A stretch of 64,000 nucleotides of DNA, from NCBI GenBank assembly GCA_945901795.1, contig CAMDLP010000005.1:1-64000 (forward strand), read 5' to 3'. The DNA comes from Akkermansia muciniphila. GTDB taxonomy: Bacteria; Verrucomicrobiota; Verrucomicrobiia; Verrucomicrobiales; Akkermansiaceae. The notes under the pieces were generated by a model. It worked only from the letters and a program-made list of their open reading frames with translations, was not told the DNA's origin and ran no database searches. Position numbers and translations under genes: made by a program. This document shows positions 1 to 8,726 of this stretch, piece by piece (the stretch's first letter is position 1; every line of letters begins with the position of its first letter).

Positions 1-132
1 TTGAGGGGAGCCATCCTGCGGCTTCACGACGCGGAAGTTTTCGAGACCCTCAACGCCGGCTTCCACCACCACAGCGCCAAACCCCACGCCGCCTTGCGCC
101 TCCTCAAAACTTCCCCTCCAAAAATCAGCTAA
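1..132 (+). CDS. C-terminal end of a truncated gene, unidentified
   Basis: An open frame enters from the left edge and stops with TAA at 130-132, giving about 43 residues. The visible part contains GAILRLHD followed by a helix-like stretch and a basic tail. GA-x-I-x-R-x-HD is how dihydropteroate synthases (FolP) end, so a FolP C-terminus is possible, but too little is visible to claim it. The next gene starts about 115 bases later on the same strand. Confidence 0.4.
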   Translation: MRGAILRLHDAEVFETLNAGFHHHSAKPHAALRLLKTSPPKIS

Positions 133-248
133 CCAGACAACCGCCCTGCACCAACGATCTCCCCCCATGAAATCCGCTTGCAATGCCGAAATCGGAACGG
201 TACCCACTCGCCCCCACCGCAAGGATTGCGGATTCTGATTTTCATTTT

Positions 249-722
249 ATGAAGTTGGCGAATTTGCTCAATGCGGACCACATCATCCTTGATATGAAGG
301 CCGTGGAGCACTGGCCATCAATCGTCGAGCTGGTCGGGCATCTGGTGAAAACCGAGCAGCTCCCGGTTTCCCAGCACGATGAAATCCTCGAAGCTTTCCG
401 AGTCCGGGAAGAATCGGTCAGCACCGGCATCGGCTCGGGCGTGGCAATTCCGCATGCTTTCTCGGATCATCTCGACCACGTGATCGCGGTCTTCGGCCGG
501 TCCAGGGCGGGCATTGATTTCGAGGCGCTGGACAACGCGCCGGTACATTTCATCGTGCTCTTCGTCGTGCCGCGGAAGAACTATCCCCTGCACCTGCAGA
601 CGTTGGCGGCGATCGCCAAGATGTTCACCAACGCCGAGGTGCTCCGCCGACTGGGCGCGGCCGAGGATCTTGAGGAAATCCTCTCCATTTTCGACTCCAG
701 GCCTGCCCGCGTGGGCGCTTGA
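249..722 (+). CDS. ptsN: PTS IIA-like nitrogen-regulatory phosphocarrier domain protein
   Basis: A 157-residue protein of the PTS EIIA type 2 (fructose/Ntr) fold. The phosphorylatable histidine is H69 in STGIGSGVAIPHA, the diagnostic motif of the family. A second conserved histidine lies in PLHLQTLAAIAKMF, and the length equals a single EIIA domain. The frame is open upstream to an ATG at 183, but the family starts with an MKLANLL-type sequence, so 249 is preferred; neither start has a clear ribosome site. argS follows 22 bases downstream on the same strand. Such domains usually signal nitrogen or potassium status by phosphorylation rather than transport sugar. No EI or HPr gene is nearby, so the phosphate donor is unknown. 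Confidence 0.8.
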   Translation: MKLANLLNADHIILDMKAVEHWPSIVELVGHLVKTEQLPVSQHDEILEAFRVREESVSTGIGSGVAIPHAFSDHLDHVIAVFGRSRAGIDFEALDNAPVHFIVLFVVPRKNYPLHLQTLAAIAKMFTNAEVLRRLGAAEDLEEILSIFDSRPARVGA

Positions 723-744
723 CCCGGATTCAACCGCATTTCTT

Positions 745-2487
745 ATGACGCTTCTTCAGGAACTCGAATCCCGCCTCGCCGCCGCGCTGACCGCCACCCT
801 CGGCGAACCAACCACCGCCGCCGTGACCGCCGCCGCCGATCTCCGCTTCGGCGACTATCAGTCGAACGCGGCGATGGTCCTCGCGAAACAGCGCAAGACC
901 AATCCCCGCGCGCTGGCCCAGGAAATCATCGACCATCTCGAGCTCACCGGCCTCGCCACCGCCGACATCGCCGGCCCCGGCTTCATCAATTTCCGAATCC
1001 TTCCCGCGGCCTACGCGGCGCGCACGGCGGCGTTGATCCGCGACGAACGCCTCGGAGTGCCCGCCACCGGCGCAGGCAAAACCGTGGTCGTCGATTTCTC
1101 CGCACCCAACGTCGCCAAGCCGATGCACGTCGGTCACATCCGCTCGACGATCATCGGCGACTCGCTCGCCCGCATCGCGCGGTTTCTCGGGTTTGTGGTC
1201 ATCGCGGACAACCACATCGGCGACTGGGGCACGCAGTTCGGGATGATCATTTACGGCTGGAACCATTTCCTCGACGAAGCCGCGCTCGCCGCCGATCCGA
1301 TCGCGGAGCTGGTGCGCGTCTATCGAAAGGTGAACGCGATCAAGGAAGATCCCGGCGTGCTCGACGCCTGCAAATCGGAGCTGGTCAAACTCCAAGCCGG
1401 CGACCCGGAAAACCTCGCGATCTGGCAGAAATGCATCGAAGTTTCCAAAAACGGACTGCAGAAAATCTACGACCGCCTCGACGTGAAATTCGATCACTGG
1501 CTGGGCGAGAGTTACTACAACGACCGCTTGCCCGGCCTGGTCGAGGAGTTCCTGAAAAAAGGCATCGCCCGCGAGAGCAACGGCGCGGTGTGCATTTTTT
1601 CCGACGACAGCAAGCCGCTGGAAGAAGACCCGTTCAAGGTCCACAAGGAGGAAGGATGGACGGATAATCCCGCGATCATCCGCAAGGCCGACGGCGGATT
1701 TCTCTACGCCACCACCGATCTCGCAACCCTCCAGTTCCGCATCGACGAGTGGCAGGCCGACCACGTCTGGTATGTCGTGGGCGTGCCGCAGCAGCTGCAT
1801 TTCCGCCAGCTTTTCGACGCCGCCGCACGCTGGGGCAAGACCGGGGACTTCAAACACATCGCGTTCGGCTCCATCCTCGGCGACGACCGTAAGCTGATGA
1901 AAACCCGCTCCGGCGACAACGTCGGGCTCATCGAAGTGCTGGAAGAGGCCGTCGAGCGCGCCGCCAAAGCGATCGCCGAAAAGAACCCGGACCTGCAAGG
2001 CGAAGAGGCCGTGAAAATTTCGGAAATCGTCGGCATCGGCGCGGTGAAATTCGCCGAGCTCTCGCAGGGCCGCCTGACCGACTATGTTTTTTCGTGGGAC
2101 CGGATGTTAGCCCTGCAAGGCGACACTGCGCCCTATCTCCAGTACTCGCACGTCCGCATCCGCTCGATTTTCCGCAAGCTCGACGCGCCGTTCGACGCGG
2201 GCGCCGCGGAGATCCACCTCAACGAGGACGCGGAAATCCATCTCGCCCGCCTGCTGGTCCGCTTCGGCGAGGTGTTACCGACGATTCTCGAAGACTTCCG
2301 TCCAAATTTGTTAGCCAACTACGTGTTGGAGCTGGCCCGCGCGTTCCACTCGTATTTTGAGGCCTGCCCGGTGCTCAAGGCGGACGAGCCGATCCGCTCC
2401 AGCCGCCTCGCCCTGTGCGAACTCACATCCCGCACGTTGAAACAAGGACTCTATCTGCTGGGCATCGACGTGCCGGAGCGGATGTGA
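745..2487 (+). CDS. argS: arginyl-tRNA synthetase
   Basis: A 580-residue class I aminoacyl-tRNA synthetase that charges tRNA-Arg in the cytoplasm. The N-terminal Add-1 domain (about residues 1-100) is followed by the HIGH-type motif within APNVAKPMHVGHIRSTIIGD and the GDWGTQFG signature of ArgRS. The KMSKS region is KLMKTRSGD. The C-terminal DALR anticodon-binding domain ends in LLGIDVPERM, a typical ArgRS terminus. The start is the ATG at 745, which gives the family N-terminus MTLLQELESRL. The frame is open further upstream, but only over the end of the preceding gene. It is probably co-transcribed with the PTS IIA-like gene. Confidence 0.97.
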   Translation: MTLLQELESRLAAALTATLGEPTTAAVTAAADLRFGDYQSNAAMVLAKQRKTNPRALAQEIIDHLELTGLATADIAGPGFINFRILPAAYAARTAALIRDERLGVPATGAGKTVVVDFSAPNVAKPMHVGHIRSTIIGDSLARIARFLGFVVIADNHIGDWGTQFGMIIYGWNHFLDEAALAADPIAELVRVYRKVNAIKEDPGVLDACKSELVKLQAGDPENLAIWQKCIEVSKNGLQKIYDRLDVKFDHWLGESYYNDRLPGLVEEFLKKGIARESNGAVCIFSDDSKPLEEDPFKVHKEEGWTDNPAIIRKADGGFLYATTDLATLQFRIDEWQADHVWYVVGVPQQLHFRQLFDAAARWGKTGDFKHIAFGSILGDDRKLMKTRSGDNVGLIEVLEEAVERAAKAIAEKNPDLQGEEAVKISEIVGIGAVKFAELSQGRLTDYVFSWDRMLALQGDTAPYLQYSHVRIRSIFRKLDAPFDAGAAEIHLNEDAEIHLARLLVRFGEVLPTILEDFRPNLLANYVLELARAFHSYFEACPVLKADEPIRSSRLALCELTSRTLKQGLYLLGIDVPERM

Positions 2488-2640
2488 CGCGCAGGCTCGA
2501 TAGAGACCGGGACAACCCTCGAAAATCCGGGACGGATTGCGGATTGCATCACCGTTGATGAGCCCGCCGCGGCCAAGCTGATGGTCCAGAAGATCTTCGC
2601 CACACTGATGAGGAATGACCGACGGGAAAAGCGGGTGAGC
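2488..2640 (+). pseudogene. possible GyrB/ParE C-terminal remnant
   Basis: Directly after the argS stop, and in the same frame, about 50 codons read like protein: TTLENPGR, then ITVDEPAAAK, then KIFATLMRNDRREKRVSEFM. The order (LW-x-TT-NP-x-R, then T-V-D-x-A-A-A, then FxxLMG(D/N), then RR-x-FI) resembles the last 50 residues of DNA gyrase B or topoisomerase IV B. No start codon, upstream domain or intact end is present. I read it as a short gene remnant or a recombination scar. This rests on pattern memory and was not searched. Confidence 0.25.
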
Positions 2641-2650
2641 GAGTTCATGA

Positions 2651-2893
2651 TCAGACCCCGGAAAACGCGACGAATCCGCTGTCCACGGCCAGGACGGTGC
2701 CGGTCACGAACTGCGAGGCGTCGGCGAGCAGATAGTGCAGCGCACCGAAGAGTTCATCCGCGTTTCCGAAGCGGCCGAACGGGGTGTTGGTGATGATCGT
2801 GGCTGCCAGATAGTCGGCGGCGGAGCCTGCGAGCACGCCGGTGGCTCCGGTGATGACGAATACGCGGTCGGTGAGGTCGAAGAGGTTTTTCAC
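2651..2893 (-). pseudogene. SDR oxidoreductase (D-mannonate oxidoreductase-like) with large internal deletion
   Basis: The 80-residue frame joins the two ends of a short-chain dehydrogenase. The N-terminus has the Rossmann motif VITGATGVLAGSAADYLAA, and the C-terminus reads TPFGRFGNADELFGALHYLL then FVTGTVLAVDSGF. Intact family members are about 270 residues, so roughly 190 residues are missing, including the catalytic Ser-Tyr-Lys. The halves are still in frame, so the deletion was in phase. The C-terminus resembles sugar-acid SDRs such as fructuronate/mannonate reductases. The product cannot be an active enzyme. It lies between argS and mpl with no partner genes. Confidence 0.75.
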
Positions 2894-2981
2894 GGTTGTG
2901 AAGTTAGGTTTGCGGGTGGGCCGATATGAGAAGGGCGGTTTTAAAGTGCCGAGATCGGTTTTGTTAAAAACGATGCCGGTC

Positions 2982-4367
2982 TCAAGCCAACGCCGCTAAC
3001 AATTTGTCGTGGATGCCACCGAAGCCGCCGTTGCTGAGCACGGCGATGATGTCGCCGGACTCGGCGGTTTCGGTGACCATGGCGATGATGGATTCAAGAT
3101 CGGGTAGATAGAAACCTCGGCCACCGAGGCGGGCGATGTCGGCGGAGAGTTGGTCGGGATCGAGCCGGTCGCTTTCCGGGATCTTGTGAAGGTCCGGGAT
3201 GGCGGCGACGATGGCGAAATCGGCGGCGGCGAGCGCTTCCGCGAGCTCGGTTTGGAAAACGGCGCGGCGGGTGGTGTTGGAGCGCGGCTCGAACAGGATC
3301 CACAGCCGCGAATCCGGGTGGCGCTGGCGCAGGCTCTGCACGGCGAGGCGGATGGCGGTGGGGTGGTGCGCGAAGTCGTCGATGACCTTGATGCCGTTGA
3401 CCTCGCCGCGGAGTTCCTGGCGGCGGGCGACGCCGTCGAAGGATTCGAGCCCGGCGCGGATTTCATCGGCGGTGAGTCCGGCGAAGGTGGCGGCGGCGAT
3501 GGCCATGGCGGCGTTGCGGACGTTGAACTCGCCGGTCATGCGGGTGGAGTAGGGGACTCCGCCGAGGGTGAAGGAACTGCGGTCCGGTTGGTAGCTGATA
3601 TTTTCTATCCGCAGGCTGCAGTTTTCGCCGAAGCCGACGGTGGTGACGGGGCAGGGCGCGGCTTTCGCGACATCGAGGCAGTTTTGCTCGTCGCCATTGA
3701 TGTAGGCGCCGCCGCTGCGGGGGACGATGTTGAGCAGGCGGCGGAAGGTGAGCTTGATTTCGTCGAGGTTGTTATAGATGTCGGCGTGGTCGAACTCGAC
3801 GTTGTTCACCACCACGCACTCGGGCAGGTAGTGGAGGAATTTCGAGCGCTTGTCGAAGAAGGCGGTGTCGTATTCGTCGCCTTCGAGCACGTTGAATTCC
3901 GAGTCGGTGAAATGCGCGCCGTGGCCGAGGTTTTTCGGCAGCCCGCCGATCATGTAGCCGGGATCGCGGCCGGCGTTGACGAGGATCCACGCGAGCATGG
4001 ACGAGGTGGTCGTCTTGCCGTGGGTGCCGGAGATGACGAAGTTGCGTTTTCCGCGGAGGAAGAATTCTTTCATCACCTCGGGCAGGGAATGATAGAGCAG
4101 CTTGCGGTCGAGCGCGGCCTCGGCCTCGGGATTGCCGCGGGAAATGGCGTTGCCGATGACGACGACGTCGGTGTCGGCGGGGATGTTTTCCTCGGCGTAG
4201 CCTTCGGTAAGGGTGATTCCCTGGCCGCGGAGGAAATCGGACATCGGCGGATAGACGTTGGCGTCGGAGCCGGTGACGGTGAAGCCGCGTTGTTTCATCG
4301 CGGCGGCGACGGCTCCCATGGCGGTGCCACAGATGCCGGTGAAGTGGAAATTATTCTTGGCGGACAT
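2982..4367 (-). CDS. mpl: UDP-N-acetylmuramate:L-alanyl-gamma-D-glutamyl-meso-diaminopimelate ligase (Mpl)
   Basis: A 461-residue Mur ligase-family enzyme that reattaches the tripeptide L-Ala-gamma-D-Glu-mDAP, released during cell-wall turnover, to UDP-MurNAc. The N-terminal Rossmann domain starts FTGICGTAMGAVAAAMKQRG. The central ATP-binding domain has the P-loop ISGTHGKTTTSSMLAW, and the C-terminal domain contains DDFAHHPTAI and LFEPRSNTTRR, which are characteristic of Mpl rather than MurC. The frame is open 42 codons further upstream, but MSAKNNFHFTGICGT matches the family start. The signal peptidase gene lies 73 bases upstream on the same strand. Confidence 0.92.
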   Translation of the reverse strand: MSAKNNFHFTGICGTAMGAVAAAMKQRGFTVTGSDANVYPPMSDFLRGQGITLTEGYAEENIPADTDVVVIGNAISRGNPEAEAALDRKLLYHSLPEVMKEFFLRGKRNFVISGTHGKTTTSSMLAWILVNAGRDPGYMIGGLPKNLGHGAHFTDSEFNVLEGDEYDTAFFDKRSKFLHYLPECVVVNNVEFDHADIYNNLDEIKLTFRRLLNIVPRSGGAYINGDEQNCLDVAKAAPCPVTTVGFGENCSLRIENISYQPDRSSFTLGGVPYSTRMTGEFNVRNAAMAIAAATFAGLTADEIRAGLESFDGVARRQELRGEVNGIKVIDDFAHHPTAIRLAVQSLRQRHPDSRLWILFEPRSNTTRRAVFQTELAEALAAADFAIVAAIPDLHKIPESDRLDPDQLSADIARLGGRGFYLPDLESIIAMVTETAESGDIIAVLSNGGFGGIHDKLLAALA

Positions 4368-4440
4368 CGAAGGGCGCGAGGCTATGCAGCGGATTCGGGC
4401 CTGCCAATCAGGAATAGCGGGGGATGATCTGGATGGGCGG

Positions 4441-4989
4441 TCAGTCCAGTCTGCCGAAGCGCCCGGGGGGAAGAACGATGAACTTGGGGGCATGGGTGAT
4501 TGAGCCGATGGGAACGGGACCGAAGTAACGGCTATCCAGACTGTTCGTGTAATTGTCGCCCATGAGGAAGACGTGACCTTCGGGAACGGTGAGGGGGAAG
4601 GAAATCCGGCGGCACCCGGTCGGCAGGGGCTTCAGGGGGAGGGCTGGAGAGGAATTAAGGCCCGCAGGAGATTTTAGCAGGGCGCCGTTGACCGCGAGGT
4701 GGCCGTCAAGAATCTCGATCCGATCTCCGGGAAGGGCGGTGATGCGCTTGATATTAGGGCTTTTTGGATCGGTCGGAGGCTGGAAGACGACGATCTGACC
4801 GCGATGGAATCCGTTTCGTGAACCGAATTGGCGGATCGAGAAAACGCAATCGCCCGGGATCAGCGTTGGCGACATGCTACGAGTGGGAACGCGATAAAGC
4901 CTGAGAGTGCCGGTGAGGATAAGCACCACCAATACAAAGCCGGGAAAGGCGAAGATGAGGGGGAGAAAGCGTTTCGGGCGGCGTTTCAC
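4441..4989 (-). CDS. lepB: signal peptidase I
   Basis: About 182 residues of type I (S26) signal peptidase, which removes signal peptides at the outer face of the inner membrane. One N-terminal membrane segment (about residues 8-28) precedes the catalytic Ser38 in TRSMSPTLIPGD. The general-base Lys81 is in IKRITALPGDRIEI, and box E is GDNYTNSLDSRYFG. I chose the GTG at 4989 because it places a basic KRRPKRF segment just before the membrane helix. No better start is visible and no clear ribosome site is present. The frame continues upstream only over the HAD gene. It is short for the family and has a single transmembrane segment. Confidence 0.88.
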   Translation of the reverse strand: MKRRPKRFLPLIFAFPGFVLVVLILTGTLRLYRVPTRSMSPTLIPGDCVFSIRQFGSRNGFHRGQIVVFQPPTDPKSPNIKRITALPGDRIEILDGHLAVNGALLKSPAGLNSSPALPLKPLPTGCRRISFPLTVPEGHVFLMGDNYTNSLDSRYFGPVPIGSITHAPKFIVLPPGRFGRLD

Positions 4990-5071
4990 AAGGAAATCAG
5001 GTGCGGCCGGAGGGAGGAGATGTGACAGGCATATTTTTGTTAGCTGGCGCGAACGAGGAGCCTGTTTCTCC

Positions 5072-5953
5072 TCAGAAAGTCGGAGCCGCCACCGTCGCGT
5101 TGTCGCGCTCCTCGCTGCGGTGGCGGAGGATGCGGTCGGCGGTTTCGGTGACCATTTCCTGGAGCAGCAGCCACAGGTGCGAGCCTTGGCGGTAGTCGGC
5201 GGGGGCGATGTGTTTGACGCGGCCGGCGTGGGTGGAGAGCTGGAAGCATTTCCGGAAGGAGCGGCCGCTGGCGTCCTCGGGATTGTAAACGGCGATGGCC
5301 TGGCCGCCATTTCTCGCCATGACGGTGAAGCAGGGGACGTCGGTCGGGCCGTCGCCGACGTAGACCATGTTTTCAAAGGGAATCGGGCGCTGTTCGGCGG
5401 GCATGTGGTCGTTCACGTCCTGGTCGTAGCCGAGCATGCCTTTGTTGATGCGGAAGAGATACTGGGTCTTGGTGGTGTGGGAAATAACGCGTTTGGGGAA
5501 GCTGATGCCGCCTTTGGAATCCTCGCCGAACTCGCAGCCGAACATCGCTTTGACGAAGGGCTGCAGGCGCGAGCCGTCGAGCAGGGCCTTGAGCCCGGAG
5601 GAGATGATGTAGTGCTCGACCTTGATGCCGGCGGCTTCGTGGTCGGGGCGGAGGGCGGCTTTCGGCAGGGCTTCGAAAAGCTCGGGCAGGCCGGGGAAAA
5701 ACCGTAGGCCGGCGCCGAGCTCGGTGAGGCGGGCGTTGGTCACATTGTCCATGCCGAGGTAGTCGAGCAGGCACTTCAGGTAGGCGAGCTCGCCGTCCCA
5801 TTTCTGGTCGGTGACGAGTGAATTGCACTTTTTCCAGAACTGCGCGGGATCGATCCCGAACTCGGGGAACAACACGTCGTCCTGCATGTAGCACGGACTA
5901 AGCGTCTGGTCGTAGTCGTAAACCAGCGCGATGGTGTTTTGGGGAGCGGCCAT
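5072..5953 (-). CDS. HAD-superfamily phosphatase
   Basis: A 293-residue cytosolic HAD hydrolase. Motif I is YDYDQTLSP, with the nucleophile and acid/base aspartates in D-x-D. Motif II is [11 protein letters not shown], and motif IV is [11 protein letters not shown] with G-D-x-x-(T)D. A long helical cap lies between motifs I and II (about residues 20-125). The start [17 protein letters not shown] places motif I where the family has it. The substrate cannot be told from sequence; such proteins occur widely as uncharacterised phosphoserine-phosphatase-like enzymes. It lies 54 bases downstream of the ABC exporter and upstream of lepB, all on the minus strand. Confidence 0.82.
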   Translation of the reverse strand: MAAPQNTIALVYDYDQTLSPCYMQDDVLFPEFGIDPAQFWKKCNSLVTDQKWDGELAYLKCLLDYLGMDNVTNARLTELGAGLRFFPGLPELFEALPKAALRPDHEAAGIKVEHYIISSGLKALLDGSRLQPFVKAMFGCEFGEDSKGGISFPKRVISHTTKTQYLFRINKGMLGYDQDVNDHMPAEQRPIPFENMVYVGDGPTDVPCFTVMARNGGQAIAVYNPEDASGRSFRKCFQLSTHAGRVKHIAPADYRQGSHLWLLLQEMVTETADRILRHRSEERDNATVAAPTF

Positions 5954-6007
5954 GGGAGATGGTGGAAGCTTGCAACGGCGGGCCTCCGCGACAAGGCGCA
6001 AATCCGA

Positions 6008-7744
6008 TCAAAGTGCTACCTCGGGAGACAGGAAGGATTTCTGGCAGAGCTCCGCGTATTTCCCGCCTTGGGCGAGCAGGGTGGCGTGGGTGCCCTGTTC
6101 GATGACCTCGCCTTTTTCCAGCACGTAGATGCGGTCGGCGTTCTGGATGGTGGAAAGCCGGTGCGCGATGACGAAGGCGGTGCGGTTCTCCATCAGCCGG
6201 TCGAGCGCGTCCTGGATCTGGCGCTCGGTCTCGGAATCGACCGACGCGGTGGCCTCGTCCAGTAACAGGATCGGCGCGTTCTTGAGCAGGGCGCGGGCGA
6301 TCGAAAGCCGTTGTTTCTCGCCGCCGGAAAGTTTCACGCCGCGCTCGCCGACGTTGGTGTCTAACTTCTCGGGAAGTTCCCTGACGAAGCGATCCGCGTG
6401 GGCGGCTTCCAAGGCGGTCCAGAGATCGGCGTCGGAGGCGTCGCGTTTGGCGAGTTGGAGGTTTTCGCGGACGGTGCCATTGAATAGGAACGGCTCCTGG
6501 GTGACGTAGGCGAGGCGGCCGCGCAGCGAGGATTTCGCGAGGGTGGCGATGTCGGTGCCGTCGATGGTGATTCCGCCGGAGGTGGCTTCATAAAAGCGTG
6601 CGAGCAGCGAGAGCACCGTGGTTTTTCCCGCTCCGGTCGAGCCGACGAGGGCGATCGTCTGGCCGGGTTGGGCGTCGAGCGTGACGCCGTGCAGCGTCGG
6701 TTGCTCCTGATAGGCGAAGCTGACGTTCTCGAAGCGCACGTGGCCCGCGATTTTTGCGGGAAGTTCGTCACCGCGGGTGGAGTTGGGTTCCTCCTCGGCG
6801 TCTAGGATGTCGAACACCCGGTCCGCCGCCGCGCGACCTGATAGGATCATCTGGTTCAGCGAGTTCAGGCGGTCGATCGGTTCGTAAAACAACGAGAGGA
6901 ACAGCAGGAATTTCGTGAAATCCCCGATGGTGAGCTCGCCTTTCATCACCGCGCCGCCGCCGAAAGCGAGGACCAGCACGTAGCCGGTCATCCGCAGGAA
7001 CGACATGCCCGGCGAGTAGATCGCCCACCATTTCATCATCCGCAGCGTGGCGATTCGCAGCAGGTTTGAAAACTGGTTGAAGCGGGAATGCTCGGCGGAC
7101 TCCGCCGCGTAGGCCTTGATTTGGCGCACGCCGGAGACGTTGTCGTGGAGCAGGGCGTTCAAATCGGAAGCCGCGTCGCGCTGGTTCCGGTAACGATCAC
7201 GGCCTTGGGTCGAGTAAATCCAGGCGCCGACCACCAGAAACGGCACTGGCAGCGTCGCCCACGCCGCCACGGTTGGATTGAGAAAAAACAGGAAAACCCC
7301 GATCCCGAGCACTTGCAGCGCCGCGATCAGCCCCTGTTCGACGCCGTCGATGAGCACCCGCTCCATGTTGGTCACGTCCTCGACTACCCGCGTCATGATG
7401 TCGCCGGTCCGGCGCGTGTCGAACCACTGGAGCGGCAGGCGCTGGATTTTCTCATAAAGATCCGAGCGGATGTCGAAGATGACCTTCTGCTCGAAAATGT
7501 TATTGATGAAGATCCGGACGGAATTCAGGCCGTCCTTGGTCAAAAATCCGAGCAAGGCGATGACGATCCAAAAAGAAAATTCATGGTGGCGCTCGGGGTT
7601 CGGGATGATCTTGTCGATTACGAATCCGGTCGCATTCGGGAACACGAACACCGCCAGGGTCATGCCGACCGCGCAGAAAAGCTGAGCAGCCGCTAGGCCC
7701 GGGTAGTGGCGCAAGTAAGAAAAGACACGGAGAATCGACTTCAT
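6008..7744 (-). CDS. ABC exporter with fused membrane and ATPase domains (MsbA/lipid-exporter type)
   Basis: A 578-residue half-transporter. The N-terminal six-helix exporter domain (about residues 1-320) precedes a nucleotide-binding domain with Walker A GSTGAGKTT, signature VKLSGGEKQRL, Walker B ILLLDEATASVD and H-loop IAHRLSTI. Domain order and length match type IV exporters such as MsbA, which act as homodimers in the inner membrane and flip lipids or drugs. The sequence alone does not fix the substrate, so no symbol is given. The gene is the first of a minus-strand set and diverges from the coiled-coil genes across a 153-base gap that should hold both promoters. Confidence 0.9.
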   Translation of the reverse strand: MKSILRVFSYLRHYPGLAAAQLFCAVGMTLAVFVFPNATGFVIDKIIPNPERHHEFSFWIVIALLGFLTKDGLNSVRIFINNIFEQKVIFDIRSDLYEKIQRLPLQWFDTRRTGDIMTRVVEDVTNMERVLIDGVEQGLIAALQVLGIGVFLFFLNPTVAAWATLPVPFLVVGAWIYSTQGRDRYRNQRDAASDLNALLHDNVSGVRQIKAYAAESAEHSRFNQFSNLLRIATLRMMKWWAIYSPGMSFLRMTGYVLVLAFGGGAVMKGELTIGDFTKFLLFLSLFYEPIDRLNSLNQMILSGRAAADRVFDILDAEEEPNSTRGDELPAKIAGHVRFENVSFAYQEQPTLHGVTLDAQPGQTIALVGSTGAGKTTVLSLLARFYEATSGGITIDGTDIATLAKSSLRGRLAYVTQEPFLFNGTVRENLQLAKRDASDADLWTALEAAHADRFVRELPEKLDTNVGERGVKLSGGEKQRLSIARALLKNAPILLLDEATASVDSETERQIQDALDRLMENRTAFVIAHRLSTIQNADRIYVLEKGEVIEQGTHATLLAQGGKYAELCQKSFLSPEVAL

Positions 7745-7897
7745 GGGAGGCCACGAGCGATGCCCCCGCGTGAGTGCTTTGTAAAGCCAAGGTGGTGCGA
7801 AGTTTGAAAGTCTTTGAAATTTGGGGTTGCGGAGCCCATTTCCGTCTTCCTAGTGTCTCCGCGCACAAGGAATTCACTGCTCACTACAAAAAACCCC

Positions 7898-8689
7898 ATG
7901 GCCAAAGTCTTCGGAATTCTCACCGCTATCGTCCTCGCCCTCGCGGCTGTCGTGTTTTTCAAAAACAAGGAGCAATTTGAGTTGCGCACCGCGGAAACTC
8001 AGACCGAAAAAGATCTCCTCACCAAGAGCGAGGCACGACTCAAGGCGGCCAACGAAGTCCTGGAAGCCCTGCCTATCGAAATCGCCGGCGTGGATGCCGA
8101 GGTCGAAAGTTTGACCACCGCCGAAGCGGCCCAGCAAAAATCCAATGACGCGGCCAAGGCGGAGATCGACGCCACCACCGCCAAGATCGCCGCGAACAAG
8201 GAGCAGCTCGATGGCATCCGTGACAAGACTTCCAAAATGGGAGACTTGAAAGAACTCTCCTCGAAGATGCGCGCGACCAGCGGCGAACTCGAGGAACTGG
8301 CCCAGTCCATCACTGCCAGCGAGGCCAAACTCTCCGACCTCACCGCCCAGGATACCGCCCTGAAAGCCGACATCGAGGGAGCCAAATTCAAAGTCGATAC
8401 CTTCGCCAGCGGCCAGTCGCTTCCTTCCTTGAAAACCCGCATCCGCTCCATCTATCCGAACTGGGGCTTCGTCACTCTCGCCTCCGGCAACAATGCTGGC
8501 GTGATGGCCAACTCGACACTCAACGTGGTGCGTGACGGTGAGACCATTGCCAAGCTTCTGGTCACCGCCGTCGAGGCCGGTTCCTCATCCGCCAGCATCG
8601 TGCCGGATTCGCTCGCACCGGACGTCACTCTCCAGGTCGGTGATCGGGTGATACCGGGACAAGCAGCCGCAAAAGCCACCAGCAACTGA
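7898..8689 (+). CDS. membrane-anchored coiled-coil protein, paralogue 1
   Basis: 263 residues of unknown function. One N-terminal transmembrane segment or uncleaved signal (FGILTAIVLALAAVVFF) is followed by a long Glu/Lys/Ala-rich coiled coil (about residues 30-165). A compact, beta-rich C-terminal domain begins near IRSIYPNWGFVTLASG and ends in VTLQVGDRVIPGQA. The next gene has the same architecture and matching C-terminal landmarks (W-G-F-(V/L)-(T/V), G-x-N-(A/S)-G, GDRVI), so the two are tandem paralogues 37 bases apart. The C-terminal domain would lie in the periplasm. The start was chosen as the ATG just before the hydrophobic segment. Confidence 0.75.
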   Translation: MAKVFGILTAIVLALAAVVFFKNKEQFELRTAETQTEKDLLTKSEARLKAANEVLEALPIEIAGVDAEVESLTTAEAAQQKSNDAAKAEIDATTAKIAANKEQLDGIRDKTSKMGDLKELSSKMRATSGELEELAQSITASEAKLSDLTAQDTALKADIEGAKFKVDTFASGQSLPSLKTRIRSIYPNWGFVTLASGNNAGVMANSTLNVVRDGETIAKLLVTAVEAGSSSASIVPDSLAPDVTLQVGDRVIPGQAAAKATSN

Positions 8690-8726
8690 TCCCCGGATTT
8701 TTTCAAACTCCCTTTAAGGACATCCC

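Noticed and set aside
3150..4427. 425-codon plus-strand open frame over mpl
   Set aside because: Antisense shadow, Gly/Asp/Val-rich, and no start signal or motif. mpl has all Mur-ligase motifs.
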